A DNA stretch of 64,000 nt. Source: QHXW01 sp035280425. GTDB lineage: Bacteria > Acidobacteriota > Terriglobia > Bryobacterales > Bryobacteraceae. The stretch is from NCBI GenBank assembly GCA_035280425.1, contig DATEFW010000003.1, positions 51,431 to 115,430 on the forward strand, in the 5' to 3' direction. Below, piece by piece: positions 8,641 through 17,082 of this stretch (positions within the stretch are counted from its first letter, which is position 1; every line of letters starts with the position of its first letter). The notes under the pieces are model-generated. The model saw nothing but the letters and a program-made list of their open reading frames with translations, did no database searches and was not told the origin of the DNA. Position numbers and translations under genes: made by a program.

Positions 8641-8689
8641 AGTGGCGTTGGTTTAGAAAACAAGCAAATTGAACAAGGCCAACCCACTC
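8640..8689 (+). promoter_or_regulatory. Antiterminator hairpin of the aroF attenuator
   Basis: GAGTGG (8640-8645) and GTTGG (8647-8651) pair with CCAAC (8679-8683) and CCACTC (8684-8689), leaving only C8646 bulged: 11 base pairs. The downstream strand is also the 5' arm of the terminator, so the two structures exclude each other. A ribosome finishing at the leader stop (8638-8640) would cover 8640-8651 and favour termination. One stalled at the aromatic codons would leave it free and favour read-through. Confidence 0.82.
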
Positions 8690-8711
8690 GGAAGAGTGGG
8701 TTTTTTATTTT
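8681..8711 (+). terminator. Attenuator terminator upstream of aroF
   Basis: AACCCACTC (8681-8689) pairs perfectly with GAGTGGGTT (8694-8702) around a GGAA loop. It is followed by TTTTTTATTTT (8701-8711), a textbook intrinsic terminator placed between the leader peptide and the aroF ribosome-binding site (GGGGAGG at 8714-8720). Confidence 0.9.
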
Positions 8712-8730
8712 CTGGGGAGGTTTGGAAGAA

Positions 8731-9774
8731 ATGATTATTTCGATGCGGCCACATGCCACGAAGGAAGAGATCGAACACGTTTGCGAGCGGATCCGCGAGT
8801 TTGGCTATAAGGTGCATTCCATCGAGGGCGAAGAGCGCGTGGTCATCGGGGTAGTCGGAATCGGCGATGTGACCGCGTGCCTGGAATCGCTCGAAGCGAC
8901 ACCTGGGGTCGAGCGGGCGGTGCGCATTTCGGCGCCGTACAAGTTCGTCAGCAAAGAATTCAAAAAGGAGCGTTCCGCCATGTGCGTCAACGGGCTGGAA
9001 ATCGGGGGCGACGAATTTATCGTCATGGCGGGACCGTGTTCGGTAGAGTCCGAGCGCCAGATCATGGAAACGGCCGAATCCGTTCGGCAATCGGGGGCGC
9101 ACATCCTGCGGGGCGGGGCATTCAAGCCGCGCACCTCACCCTACGACTTCCAGGGCCTCGAACTCGAAGGTCTCAAATTGCTGCGCAAAGCCAAGCAAGC
9201 TACCGGTCTGGCGATCGTCACGGAAGTGATGAGCGATCGCGATGCGGAGCTCGTCGCCGAGTACGCCGACATCATGCAGGTGGGCGCGCGCAACATGCAG
9301 AACTTCGCGCTGCTGAAATCGCTCGGGAAATGCGGACGTCCCGTGCTGCTGAAGCGCGGCATGAGTTCGACCATCAAAGAACTGCTGATGTCGGCAGAAT
9401 ATCTGGTGGCACATGGAAATTCGAGCGTCATCCTTTGTGAGCGCGGTATCCGGACCTTCGAAACGGCTACGCGCAACACGTGCGACATTGCGGCCGTTCC
9501 GGTGCTGAACGAGCTGACACATCTGCCGGTAATCGTGGATCCCAGCCACGCCACAGGAAAACGCAGCCTGGTTCCGGCAGTGGCGCGCGCCGCAGTGGCG
9601 ATTGGCGCCGACGGCGTCCTGCTGGAGGTACACCCGCACCCGGAGAAGGCTGTGAGCGATGGTGCGCAGTCCCTTACACTCGATCAGTTCAGCGCATTGA
9701 TGCAACAACTCCGGCCATACGTGGATTTGTGGAAGGAAGCGCGCGCCGCCGAAACCGTGGCCGCGGTCGTGTGA
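8731..9774 (+). CDS. aroF: 3-deoxy-7-phosphoheptulonate (DAHP) synthase, type I-beta with N-terminal regulatory domain
   Basis: Condenses phosphoenolpyruvate and erythrose 4-phosphate, the first step of the shikimate pathway. Residues 1-70 (MIISMRPHATKEEIEHV to ISAPYKFVSKEF) form the ferredoxin-like domain found in Thermotoga-type enzymes, where it mediates feedback inhibition by Phe/Tyr. The barrel carries VMAGPCSVES, GGAFKPRTSPYDFQGL, QVGARNMQNF, LLKRGMSSTIKE, LCERGIRTFE and the metal/substrate segment VDPSHATGKR. The ATG at 8731 is preferred over an in-frame TTG at 8722 because GGGGAGG lies 10 bases before it and the protein then starts like its relatives. Expression is predicted to be controlled by the attenuator upstream, giving two layers of aromatic control. 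Confidence 0.97.
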   Translation: MIISMRPHATKEEIEHVCERIREFGYKVHSIEGEERVVIGVVGIGDVTACLESLEATPGVERAVRISAPYKFVSKEFKKERSAMCVNGLEIGGDEFIVMAGPCSVESERQIMETAESVRQSGAHILRGGAFKPRTSPYDFQGLELEGLKLLRKAKQATGLAIVTEVMSDRDAELVAEYADIMQVGARNMQNFALLKSLGKCGRPVLLKRGMSSTIKELLMSAEYLVAHGNSSVILCERGIRTFETATRNTCDIAAVPVLNELTHLPVIVDPSHATGKRSLVPAVARAAVAIGADGVLLEVHPHPEKAVSDGAQSLTLDQFSALMQQLRPYVDLWKEARAAETVAAVV

Positions 9775-9784
9775 TACTGGCTGG

Positions 9785-10714
9785 GTGAACGTTCGAAGAC
9801 GAGCCTGGCTGGGTGCGGCGATCGTCCTGGTTTTAGGCAGCGCTGCCTTGCTGGCTATCTACGAGCGCGGCCGCATGAATGCCACGACTCCGGCCGGCAT
9901 GCTACAACGTCTGCCGGCGCAAAACGGGCTGGTTGTTTTCCTCGATTTCGATGCGCTACGCCGCGCCGGCATTCTGAAACTTGTTTCCGAGCCGAAGGCG
10001 ACCGAAGAACCTGATTACCAGTCGTTTGTAAAGGCCACGGGCTTTGATTACCGCCGCGATCTGGACGTTGCTGCGGCCTCGTTCGGCAATGACGGCGAAT
10101 ACTTCGTGGTCCACGGGCATTTCGATTGGGACAAACTGGAAAGTTATGCGCGGGAGCAAGGGGGAAGTTGTTACCAGCATATTTGCCGCATGTCAGGCAG
10201 TACGGCCGAGCGGCGAATTTCTTTTCTTCCCCTGCAATCCAATCTGATGGCCCTGGCCGTGAGCACGGACAGCTCAGCGGCGGTTCGGCTGGTTAACCCA
10301 CAGAATGGCTCTGTGCAGCCGATGGAGCTTCCAGGCGATCCCCTTTGGGTTTCGGTGCCGACCGGCAATCTGAAAGCTGCGGATCGTCTTCCGGCCGGCG
10401 CCGGGATGTTTGCGAACGCGCTTGGATCGGCCGATAAAATTCTAGTTTCGCTCACATCGCACGACCACCAATTCGAAGCGCGGCTGGCGGTGACCTGCCG
10501 GACCGCCGAAGATGCGGGAGCACTGGTTGCACAGCTTCAGCATGCCACTTCACTGGTGCGCCAGACCATCGCGCAGGAAAATCAGAAGCCCAGCGCCAAA
10601 GACCTGACTGGTGTGCTCACTGCGGGTGTCTTCGAACAATCGGGACGCCGGGTGCTTGGACGTTGGCCGCTTGCGCCTGTCTTTTTGGAATCGCTGGCGA
10701 GCGGAAATCTGTAA
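9785..10714 (+). CDS. Membrane-anchored hypothetical protein
   Basis: A 309-residue protein of unknown function that starts at a GTG 10 bases after the aroF stop, so it probably belongs to the same transcript. One N-terminal transmembrane anchor (RRAWLGAAIVLVLGSAALLA) is followed by a long extracytoplasmic part. The opening of that part (TPAGMLQRLPAQNGLVVFLDFDALRRAGIL) is the kind of segment seen in large acidobacterial paralogue families of anchored hypothetical proteins. Two cysteines in GSCYQHICR may form a disulphide. No catalytic motif is visible. Confidence 0.7.
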   Translation: MNVRRRAWLGAAIVLVLGSAALLAIYERGRMNATTPAGMLQRLPAQNGLVVFLDFDALRRAGILKLVSEPKATEEPDYQSFVKATGFDYRRDLDVAAASFGNDGEYFVVHGHFDWDKLESYAREQGGSCYQHICRMSGSTAERRISFLPLQSNLMALAVSTDSSAAVRLVNPQNGSVQPMELPGDPLWVSVPTGNLKAADRLPAGAGMFANALGSADKILVSLTSHDHQFEARLAVTCRTAEDAGALVAQLQHATSLVRQTIAQENQKPSAKDLTGVLTAGVFEQSGRRVLGRWPLAPVFLESLASGNL

Positions 10715-10733
10715 CTCTGCACTGCCGGATGCC

Positions 10734-11669
10734 ATGAGCGGCGTACTGGTCTGCGGGAACCTGGTGCTCGACATGCTGGTGCGTCCAGTCGATGTGTTTC
10801 CGTGGGGCACAACGACTTTAGTCGAATCCATCGAGCAGCACCTGGGCGGCAACGGAGCCGCGACTTCTTACACACTGGGCAGGCTGGGCATTACGGCGCG
10901 GCTGGTGGGAATGGTCGGCCAGGATGCGTTCGGCGACGTGCTGCTTGAAAAGCTCACAAACGCGGGCGTCGAAACGAAATGGATCAGCCGTTGTTCGGCG
11001 CCGACCGCGACGACGGTGGCGCTGGTGTCGAGCTCCGGCAATCGCATGTTTCTTCACCGGCTCGGCGCAAGCGCAGAAGCATTCGCCGAACCGGTTGAGT
11101 TGACTCCGGAATTGACACGCGGGGTTTCGCATTTTCACCTCGCATCCGTTTTCGGCCTCCCACGGCTTCGCCCAAAAACAGCGGATCTGCTGCGCCGCGC
11201 ACAGGAAGCCGGATTAAAAACTTCGGTCGATACGCAATGGGATACGCGCGGCCGGTGGATGGAGGATCTTGCGCCGTGTTTGCCGCATACCGATGTGCTC
11301 TTCATGAACGAGGATGAAGCCCGGATGCTGACCGCCTCATCGGATGCGTCGCGCGCCGCTCAAATCATGAGAGAACGCGGCGCCGGGACCGTCGTCGTCA
11401 AGCTGGGCGCGCGAGGTTCGGCGGTGTTCGGACCCGATTTCACGATCGAGTGCCCCGCGTTCGATGTTCCCGTAGTGGATACAACCGGCGCAGGCGATTG
11501 CTTCGTGGGTGCTTTTCTCGCCGCCCGGCTGCACGGACGATCTTTACCGGACGCTGCCTGCTTCGCGAATGCGGTGGGCGCGCTTACGGTGCAGCAGTTG
11601 GGCAATGTTGAGGGCGTGCGCTCTTTCGAAGCAACCGAAGAATGGATGCGGTCGGCTCAGTCGAGATAA
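10734..11669 (+). CDS. PfkB-family carbohydrate kinase
   Basis: Ribokinase-type ATP-dependent kinase of about 311 residues. MSGVLVCGNLVLDMLVRP is the N-terminal beta strand, HLGGNGAATSYTLGRLG is PfkB signature 1, and DTTGAGDCFVGAFLAARLHG is signature 2 with the catalytic aspartate in GAGD. VLFMNEDEARMLT is the usual ATP-side segment. The substrate (fructose, ribose, adenosine or another) cannot be fixed from sequence. The frame stays open upstream to 10611, but the ATG at 10734 begins exactly at the fold. Its 3' end overlaps the convergent aceB by 13 bases. Confidence 0.9.
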   Translation: MSGVLVCGNLVLDMLVRPVDVFPWGTTTLVESIEQHLGGNGAATSYTLGRLGITARLVGMVGQDAFGDVLLEKLTNAGVETKWISRCSAPTATTVALVSSSGNRMFLHRLGASAEAFAEPVELTPELTRGVSHFHLASVFGLPRLRPKTADLLRRAQEAGLKTSVDTQWDTRGRWMEDLAPCLPHTDVLFMNEDEARMLTASSDASRAAQIMRERGAGTVVVKLGARGSAVFGPDFTIECPAFDVPVVDTTGAGDCFVGAFLAARLHGRSLPDAACFANAVGALTVQQLGNVEGVRSFEATEEWMRSAQSR

Positions 11670-13252
11670 TTGTAAGCAGCCAGTGTCAGGAACTCGACGA
11701 ATTCGCCCGAGGTCATCATCTGCTCGAACAGTTGTGATGCCGGGCCGAACTTGCCCGATTCGAACCGAGCAGGTCCCAAGTGCTCGCGCAGCTTCGCCAG
11801 CTCCTCGGGAATGATCTGCGTAACGAGCCCGCGAGTAATCGCTCGGCCGTCATTCAGCCGCGCGTTGTGTCGAAGCCACTGCCAGACTTGCGCGCGCGAG
11901 ATTTCGGCGGTCGCCGCGTCTTCCATCAAGTTATAGATCGGAACCGAACCGTTGCCGTGCAGCCAGGCTTCGAGATATTGGATACCTACGTCAACGTTAA
12001 GGCGCAACCCCTGCTCGGTAATGTCGCCTGTCGGAACTTTCAGAAGATCGGCGGAGGAAATGCGAACGTCGTCGCGCTTCATGTCAATCTGATTCGGCTG
12101 CGGCATGTACCTGTCGAAGACTTCCTTGGCGACCGGGACCAGGCCCGGGTGCGCGACCCATGTCCCATCGTGGCCGGCCTTCACTTCGCGCAATTTGTCT
12201 TGCCGTACCTTTTCGAGCGCCGTTTCGTTGGCTTTGGGATCGTTCTTGATGGGAATTTGCGCGGCCATACCGCCCATGGCATGAATGCCGCGGCGATGGC
12301 ACGTTTGGATCAATAGATCCACGTAAGCCTTCAAGAAATCGCGGTCCATGGTGATGCGCGCGCGATCGGGAAGGAGAAAATCGGGACGATTGCGGAATTT
12401 CTTGATGAAGCTGAAGATGTAGTCCCAGCGGCCGCAATTCAACCCGGAGGAATGCTCGCGCAGTTCGTAAAGGATCTCATCCATTTCGAACGCGGCCAGG
12501 ATGGTTTCGATCAGGACCGTGGCGCGTATCGTGCCGCGCGCAATACCAAGATAGTCCTGGGCGAAGACGAACACGTCATTCCAGAGGCGCGCTTCGAGGT
12601 GGGTCTCCAGTTTTGGTAAATAAAAATACGGTCCCGTGCCTCGTTCGAGCAGCCGGGCGGCATTGTGGAAGTAGTACAGGCCGAAGTCGAATAGCGACCC
12701 GGAAATCGGCTTGCCGTCGAGAATCACGTGCTTTTCGACTAAATGCCACCCGCGCGGACGGACTAAAAGCGTCGCAGTCCGATCGTTGAGGCGGTACTGC
12801 TTCCCCTCGGGGCTGGTGTAGGTAATGGTCCGGCCGATGGCATCGCGCAGATTGATGTGACCCTCGATGTTGTTCTGCCAGGTCGGTGAGTTGGCATCTT
12901 CGAAATCCGCCATGAACACGCTTGCGCCGGAATTTAGCGCGTTGATGATCATTTTGCGATCGGCGGGTCCCGTGATCTCGACGCGCCGGTCCGCGAGATC
13001 TTTGGGGATGGGCGCTACAGTCCAATCAGCTTGCCGGACAGCTCTCGTTTCGCCCAGAAAATCGGGCAGCTTTCCGGAATCCAGTTCCTGCTGGCGGGTC
13101 TTGCGTCGCGCGAGAAGCTCCTGGCGGCGCGGCTCGAACCGTTTCGATAGTTGCACCAGAAACTCGAGCGCTTCGACACTCAGAATCTGGCGGTAAGCGT
13201 CCGTGACCGGACCGGTGATCTCCAGGTTGACATTAAACGAAGCGGTTGCCAT
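11657..13252 (-). CDS. aceB: Malate synthase A
   Basis: Condenses glyoxylate with acetyl-CoA to malate. The 531-residue length fits the A isoform. VFMADFEDANSPTWQNNIEGHINLRDAI is the family signature region. RGTIRATVLIETILAAFEMDEILYELREHSSGLNCGRWDYIFS carries the catalytic arginine and the Mg-binding glutamate/aspartate. AMGGMAAQIPIKND is also characteristic. No isocitrate lyase is nearby. Instead the same strand carries fmdB and glcD immediately upstream, so glyoxylate here may come from glycolate oxidation. The ATG at 13252 directly abuts the fmdB stop. Confidence 0.96.
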   Translation of the reverse strand: MATASFNVNLEITGPVTDAYRQILSVEALEFLVQLSKRFEPRRQELLARRKTRQQELDSGKLPDFLGETRAVRQADWTVAPIPKDLADRRVEITGPADRKMIINALNSGASVFMADFEDANSPTWQNNIEGHINLRDAIGRTITYTSPEGKQYRLNDRTATLLVRPRGWHLVEKHVILDGKPISGSLFDFGLYYFHNAARLLERGTGPYFYLPKLETHLEARLWNDVFVFAQDYLGIARGTIRATVLIETILAAFEMDEILYELREHSSGLNCGRWDYIFSFIKKFRNRPDFLLPDRARITMDRDFLKAYVDLLIQTCHRRGIHAMGGMAAQIPIKNDPKANETALEKVRQDKLREVKAGHDGTWVAHPGLVPVAKEVFDRYMPQPNQIDMKRDDVRISSADLLKVPTGDITEQGLRLNVDVGIQYLEAWLHGNGSVPIYNLMEDAATAEISRAQVWQWLRHNARLNDGRAITRGLVTQIIPEELAKLREHLGPARFESGKFGPASQLFEQMMTSGEFVEFLTLAAYNYLD

Positions 13253-13483
13253 TTAATTCCGGCCGCAGAATTCCGGATGGCTGCACATTCCGCTGGGGCA
13301 CACCGGAGCCTCACTCGAGCGCGCGGAGGCGCCGTTGGCACGCGCCGAAAATGTCGAGAACTCCTGGGCAAGGTGTTTCTTCCCGCAGGATGGGCAGATC
13401 AACTCCGCGGCTTCCGAGGAGCGCCGCAGCAGCTTCTCGAATTTGGTTCCGCAATCCTCACATCTGTATTCGTAAATCGGCAT
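13253..13483 (-). CDS. FmdB-family zinc-ribbon protein
   Basis: A 76-residue putative regulatory protein. MPIYEYRCEDCGTKFEKL with a second CPSCG pair gives the four-cysteine zinc ribbon that defines the FmdB/CxxC_CXXC_SSSS family. Two further cysteine pairs in the tail (CPSGMC, CGRN) are common in the longer members. The family name comes from a formamidase operon regulator, but the function of most members is unproven. It sits between glcD and aceB with no gap to the latter, so it is probably in a glcD-fmdB-aceB transcript. Confidence 0.9.
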   Translation of the reverse strand: MPIYEYRCEDCGTKFEKLLRRSSEAAELICPSCGKKHLAQEFSTFSARANGASARSSEAPVCPSGMCSHPEFCGRN

Positions 13484-13519
13484 AATCTGGTTCCTCGCAT
13501 TTTCTCACATGCCCCCGGG

Positions 13520-14953
13520 CTAATAAATTCGTGATGTGCCGCTCAGGGGCGGCTGCCGGATTTCCAGGCAGCCTTTTCCGGTCGGCAGCACTTTGCCGGG
13601 ATTCAGCCGGTTGTCGGGATCGAACAGCGATTTGAAGTGGCGCATCATCTCCAGCGTGTCGGTGGAAAACAGCCGGCTCATCATTTCGTTTTTCTCCATA
13701 CCCACGCCGTGCTCTCCGGTGATCGATCCACCCACCGAAATGCAATATCCGAGAATCTCCTCGCCGGCTGCCTTGGTTTTCTCGATGTCGCCCGGCCGGC
13801 GTGCGTCGAACATAATGATGGGGTGCATGTTTCCGTCGCCCGCATGAAAAATATTGCTAATCGTTAAGCCATATTTCGTCCCCACCTGGCCGATGAAGCG
13901 CAACGTCGGCGCGATCTGGGTTCTTGGCACAACGCCGTCTTGCACGTAGTAGAAGGGACTCACGCGGCCGACGGCGCCGAATGCGTTCTTCCGCCCTTTC
14001 CAGAGAAGGTCGCGCTCCTCGGCGGATTTGGCCACGCGAAACTCGCGCGCTTTGCACGCTGCTGCAACCTGCCGTATCTGCTCCACCTGCTCCTCAACTG
14101 CTTCGCGCAGCCCTTCGAGCTCGATCAGGAGCACGGCGGCGGCATCGAGCGGATAACCGGCGTGCGTAGCTTGTTCTACCATCTGCAGCATCACGCCGTC
14201 CAGCATCTCAACTGCGACGGGCGTAATGGCGCGCGCGGTGATTTCGGCAACGGTCTGGCCGGCGTGTTCAGCCGAGTCGTAAATTGCCAGGATGGTCTTC
14301 ACCATTTCCGGCTTGCGCATCAGCCGCACGATGATTTTGGTGACCAGCACCATGGTTCCTTCAGACCCTGTGAGCAGGCCCGTGAGATCGTAGCCCGGAA
14401 GGTCGGTTTCTTTTCCGCCGGCGGTCATGACCGAGCCATCCGGGAGCACCACTTCGAGCCCAAGCACGTGATTTGTAGTGACGCCATACGCCAGCGTGTG
14501 CGGACCGCCGGCGTTTTCCGAGACGTTCCCGCCGATCGTACAAGCACGCTGGCTCGACGGATCGGGCGCGTAAAAATAGCCGTAAGGCTCGACCGCCAGA
14601 GTAATATCGAGATTCACCACGCCCGGTTCAACCATGGCGCGCTCGTTGGCCAGATCAATCTCCAGAATCCGGTTCATGCGGGCGAAACCAACTGTGACTC
14701 CGCCGGCGCGCGCAATCGATCCGCCGCTCAAGCCGGTACCCGCGCCCCGGCCTACCAGCGGCACCTTATACTCACGGCTTATATTTACGATTGCGACGAC
14801 GTCTTCGGTCGAGCGGGGAAAGACCACAATATCCGGCCGTGCCTTATCGACACTGCCGTCGTATTCGTAGAGAGCCAGGTCCTCGGGACGATCCAGATAC
14901 CCGCGCGGGCCAAGCAATTCTGCCAGGTTCGATTTCGCTTCCGCCGGCAGCAT
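13520..14953 (-). CDS. glcD: FAD-linked (S)-2-hydroxy-acid oxidase, glycolate oxidase subunit GlcD type
   Basis: Flavoprotein of the PCMH/vanillyl-alcohol-oxidase fold, 477 residues. The FAD-binding segment is VPLVGRGAGTGLSGGSIARAGGV, followed by GGNVSENAGGPHTLAYGVT. The C-terminal cap ends with GGSITGEHGVGMEKNEMM, typical of GlcD and D-lactate dehydrogenases. No glcE or glcF is adjacent, so it is either a stand-alone enzyme or uses subunits elsewhere. A D-lactate role is a real alternative. Its position upstream of malate synthase supports glycolate to glyoxylate to malate. Confidence 0.9.
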   Translation of the reverse strand: MLPAEAKSNLAELLGPRGYLDRPEDLALYEYDGSVDKARPDIVVFPRSTEDVVAIVNISREYKVPLVGRGAGTGLSGGSIARAGGVTVGFARMNRILEIDLANERAMVEPGVVNLDITLAVEPYGYFYAPDPSSQRACTIGGNVSENAGGPHTLAYGVTTNHVLGLEVVLPDGSVMTAGGKETDLPGYDLTGLLTGSEGTMVLVTKIIVRLMRKPEMVKTILAIYDSAEHAGQTVAEITARAITPVAVEMLDGVMLQMVEQATHAGYPLDAAAVLLIELEGLREAVEEQVEQIRQVAAACKAREFRVAKSAEERDLLWKGRKNAFGAVGRVSPFYYVQDGVVPRTQIAPTLRFIGQVGTKYGLTISNIFHAGDGNMHPIIMFDARRPGDIEKTKAAGEEILGYCISVGGSITGEHGVGMEKNEMMSRLFSTDTLEMMRHFKSLFDPDNRLNPGKVLPTGKGCLEIRQPPLSGTSRIY

Positions 14954-14955
14954 GC

Positions 14956-15468
14956 TCAGAGCAGCGACTTGATGTAGTTCACCATCTTGTCGTCGGTCCA
15001 GTTGGTCTCATTGATGATTTTCATCACGACCTTGCCGTCGCTGTTGATGATGTAACTTTCCGGGAATTTGAACGTTCCATACTCGGCGTTCAGTTTATTG
15101 TCCGGATCGCGCGCGGTCAGGAAGGAAACATTGACGCGGTCGAGAAAGCGCTTGTAAGCCTTGGGGTCTTTGTCGACGCTGACGCCGAGCACGACCACAC
15201 CGGAATTCGCAAAATCTTTCTGAAACTGGTTGAGCGATGGGAGTTCGTCGATACACGGCGGACACCAGGTCGCCCAGAAATTCAGCACCAGCACCTTGCC
15301 GCCGAAATTGTGGAGGGAGACGGTGCTGCCGTTGTCAGCGGTGATGGAAAAATCGGGTGCGGAATCACCCACCTGCACAACCTTGTCGTGTATGGCGGCA
15401 AAGAGGACATACGCAAAAAGGCAAAGCAGGACGCCGATTGAGAGTTGTAAAATCCGTTCAATTTTCAC
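14956..15468 (-). CDS. TlpA/ResA-like membrane-anchored thioredoxin
   Basis: Extracytoplasmic thiol-disulphide oxidoreductase of about 170 residues. A single N-terminal anchor (ILQLSIGVLLCLFAYVLFAAI) leads to a thioredoxin domain with active site WATWCPPC. The cis-proline region is FKFPESYII. The GTG at 15468 is preferred over an upstream ATG at 15531 because AGG lies six bases before it and the protein then starts just before the anchor. Relatives reduce apocytochrome c or other exported cysteines. The ccm operon at 56-63 kb makes a cytochrome role plausible, though it is far away. It ends two bases from the glcD start. Confidence 0.88.
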   Translation of the reverse strand: MKIERILQLSIGVLLCLFAYVLFAAIHDKVVQVGDSAPDFSITADNGSTVSLHNFGGKVLVLNFWATWCPPCIDELPSLNQFQKDFANSGVVVLGVSVDKDPKAYKRFLDRVNVSFLTARDPDNKLNAEYGTFKFPESYIINSDGKVVMKIINETNWTDDKMVNYIKSLL

Positions 15469-15536
15469 AACATACCTGCCGGTGAAATATAATCTTATTG
15501 TATCCTGCCGCAGCCCGGCGGCATCCCACATTGTAG

Positions 15537-15953
15537 ATGCTGATCACCAAGCGCGTCGAGTTTTCCGCTTCGCATGCCTGCCGCAATCCCGAGCTTTCGG
15601 ATCGCGAGAACGAAGCGCTGTTCGGCGCTGCCGCCAATCCCCACGGCCATGGCCATAACTACGTCCTTGAGGTGACCGTCGAGGGCTCACCCGACGCTGT
15701 CACGGGCATGGTGGTCGATCTCAAGAAGCTGAAGGATCTGGTGAATCGGGAGGTCGTAAGTGTATACGACCACCGGTTTCTGAACTACGAAGTTCCACCG
15801 TTCGATCGCGTGGTCCCGACGCCTGAGAATATCGCCGTCGATGTCTGGAAGCGGCTCGAACCCCGGGTCGCGGCTGACGGCAGCCGTCTCCACGCCGTCC
15901 GTATTTACGAAACGCCGGATCTCTACGTGGACTATTTCGGAGATAACCCATGA
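15537..15953 (+). CDS. 6-pyruvoyl-tetrahydropterin synthase/QueD family protein lacking the catalytic cysteine
   Basis: A 138-residue T-fold protein. The zinc histidines are present (FSASH near residue 13, then HGHGH with H38 and H40), and so are the catalytic-side DH in YDHRFLN and the substrate glutamate in YETPDLY. However, the cysteine that acts as general base in PTPS and QueD (GKCNNP in the neighbour) is alanine here (GAAANP, A32). It is thus either a variant with different chemistry, a partner subunit of the next gene, or inactive. It is the first gene of a three-gene pterin operon and overlaps the next by ATGA. Confidence 0.9.
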   Translation: MLITKRVEFSASHACRNPELSDRENEALFGAAANPHGHGHNYVLEVTVEGSPDAVTGMVVDLKKLKDLVNREVVSVYDHRFLNYEVPPFDRVVPTPENIAVDVWKRLEPRVAADGSRLHAVRIYETPDLYVDYFGDNP

Positions 15954-16381
15954 TTCGCGTGACGCGCAGATATCGCTTCTCGGCTTCTCACCGGCTCCAC
16001 GCCGCCGGTCTGACCGAGGAACAGAACCGCGAATTATACGGCAAGTGCAACAATCCCTACGGCCACGGGCACGATTACGAGATTGAAATCAGCGCGCGCG
16101 GAGCCATTGACGGGCGCTCCGGCCGCATTTTAGATACGCGTGTACTGGATGCGCTAGTCGAGCAGCAAGTGCTACGCCCGCTCGATCACCGGAACTTGAA
16201 TGAGGATGTGGAGCCGTTTCGAAACGTCGTGCCGACCAGTGAAAACCTGGCTCGAGAAATTTTCAAGCGCCTTTCAGACCGGTGGAAGACGGCGTTTCCG
16301 GGCGAATGGCCCATTCTCGAAAAAATTCGTATCGCCGAAACGCCACGGAACATCTTCGAGATTGCGGAGCCACATGAGTAA
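15950..16381 (+). CDS. 6-pyruvoyl-tetrahydropterin synthase/6-carboxytetrahydropterin synthase (QueD family)
   Basis: A 143-residue T-fold enzyme acting on 7,8-dihydroneopterin triphosphate, the product of the FolE gene next door. The zinc ligands are H14 (FSASH), H39 and H41 (GHGH). Unlike the upstream paralogue it keeps the catalytic cysteine C33 in GKCNNPYGHGH. LDHRNLNED supplies the catalytic Asp-His pair and IAETPRN the pterin-anchoring glutamate. Motifs alone do not separate queuosine from tetrahydrobiopterin synthesis. Absence of queC and queE next to it slightly favours a biopterin-type or general pterin role. It overlaps both neighbours. Confidence 0.92.
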   Translation: MIRVTRRYRFSASHRLHAAGLTEEQNRELYGKCNNPYGHGHDYEIEISARGAIDGRSGRILDTRVLDALVEQQVLRPLDHRNLNEDVEPFRNVVPTSENLAREIFKRLSDRWKTAFPGEWPILEKIRIAETPRNIFEIAEPHE

Positions 16382-16982
16382 AAACAGAAGCATCGTCAAA
16401 ATGCCGGCAGCGCAATTGAGCCAGCCGTCATTTGCTCCGCTGATCCGCAAAATCATCGAGCAGATTGCCGATGATCCCGACCGGGATGGCCTTACGAAAA
16501 CTCCGGAGCGGGTCGAGAAAGCGCTTCGCTTTCTGACCAGCGGCTACCGCATGGACCCGCGGCAGGTGGTCAATGGCGCGCTTTTCGAAGTCAAGTACGA
16601 CGAAATGGTGATCGTAAAAGACATTGAGTTCTTCAGCCTCTGCGAGCACCATTTGCTGCCGTTCTACGGAAAGGTGCACGTAGCCTATCTCCCCAAAGGG
16701 CACGTCATCGGGCTCAGTAAGATTCCTCGTATCGTCGATGTCTTCGCGCGCCGGCTGCAGATTCAGGAAAGGCTCACGCAGGATATCGCCCATTCGATTC
16801 AGTCTATGATTGACCCGGTCGGCGTCGGCGTGGTTTGTGAAGCCAAACATCTTTGCATGATGATGCGCGGCGTAGAAAAGCAGCATTCCGGAGCCGTTAC
16901 CAGCGCAATGCTTGGTGCCTTTCGCGACCGAAAGACCACGCGCGACGAGTTTCTGTCGCTCGTAACCTGCAAAACCGAGTGA
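16374..16982 (+). CDS. folE: GTP cyclohydrolase I
   Basis: Converts GTP to 7,8-dihydroneopterin triphosphate, entry to folate, biopterin and queuosine routes. The 202-residue protein has zinc ligands C90 and H93 in FFSLCEHHLLPFYGK and C161 in AKHLCMMMRGV, and the signature VIGLSKIPRIVDVFARRLQIQERLT. The ATG at 16374 overlaps the preceding gene by 8 bases and gives the normal length; the open frame continuing upstream to 16200 is spurious. Third gene of a tightly overlapping operon with two PTPS-type enzymes that use its product. Confidence 0.97.
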   Translation: MSKNRSIVKMPAAQLSQPSFAPLIRKIIEQIADDPDRDGLTKTPERVEKALRFLTSGYRMDPRQVVNGALFEVKYDEMVIVKDIEFFSLCEHHLLPFYGKVHVAYLPKGHVIGLSKIPRIVDVFARRLQIQERLTQDIAHSIQSMIDPVGVGVVCEAKHLCMMMRGVEKQHSGAVTSAMLGAFRDRKTTRDEFLSLVTCKTE

Positions 16983-17082
16983 TCCGTCTTCGCTACCTGG
17001 CCGATTATCCGGGGCCGGCCTAGCCGTTCTACCGGTATGAACGGCGCGCCTGTGGCCGCATCCTGAATACAGGAGGACGAAA

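Noticed and set aside
13940..14977. A 345-codon plus-strand open frame
   Set aside because: Complement of glcD, whose FAD motif and C-terminal signature are clear. Long antisense frames are expected in GC-rich genes.
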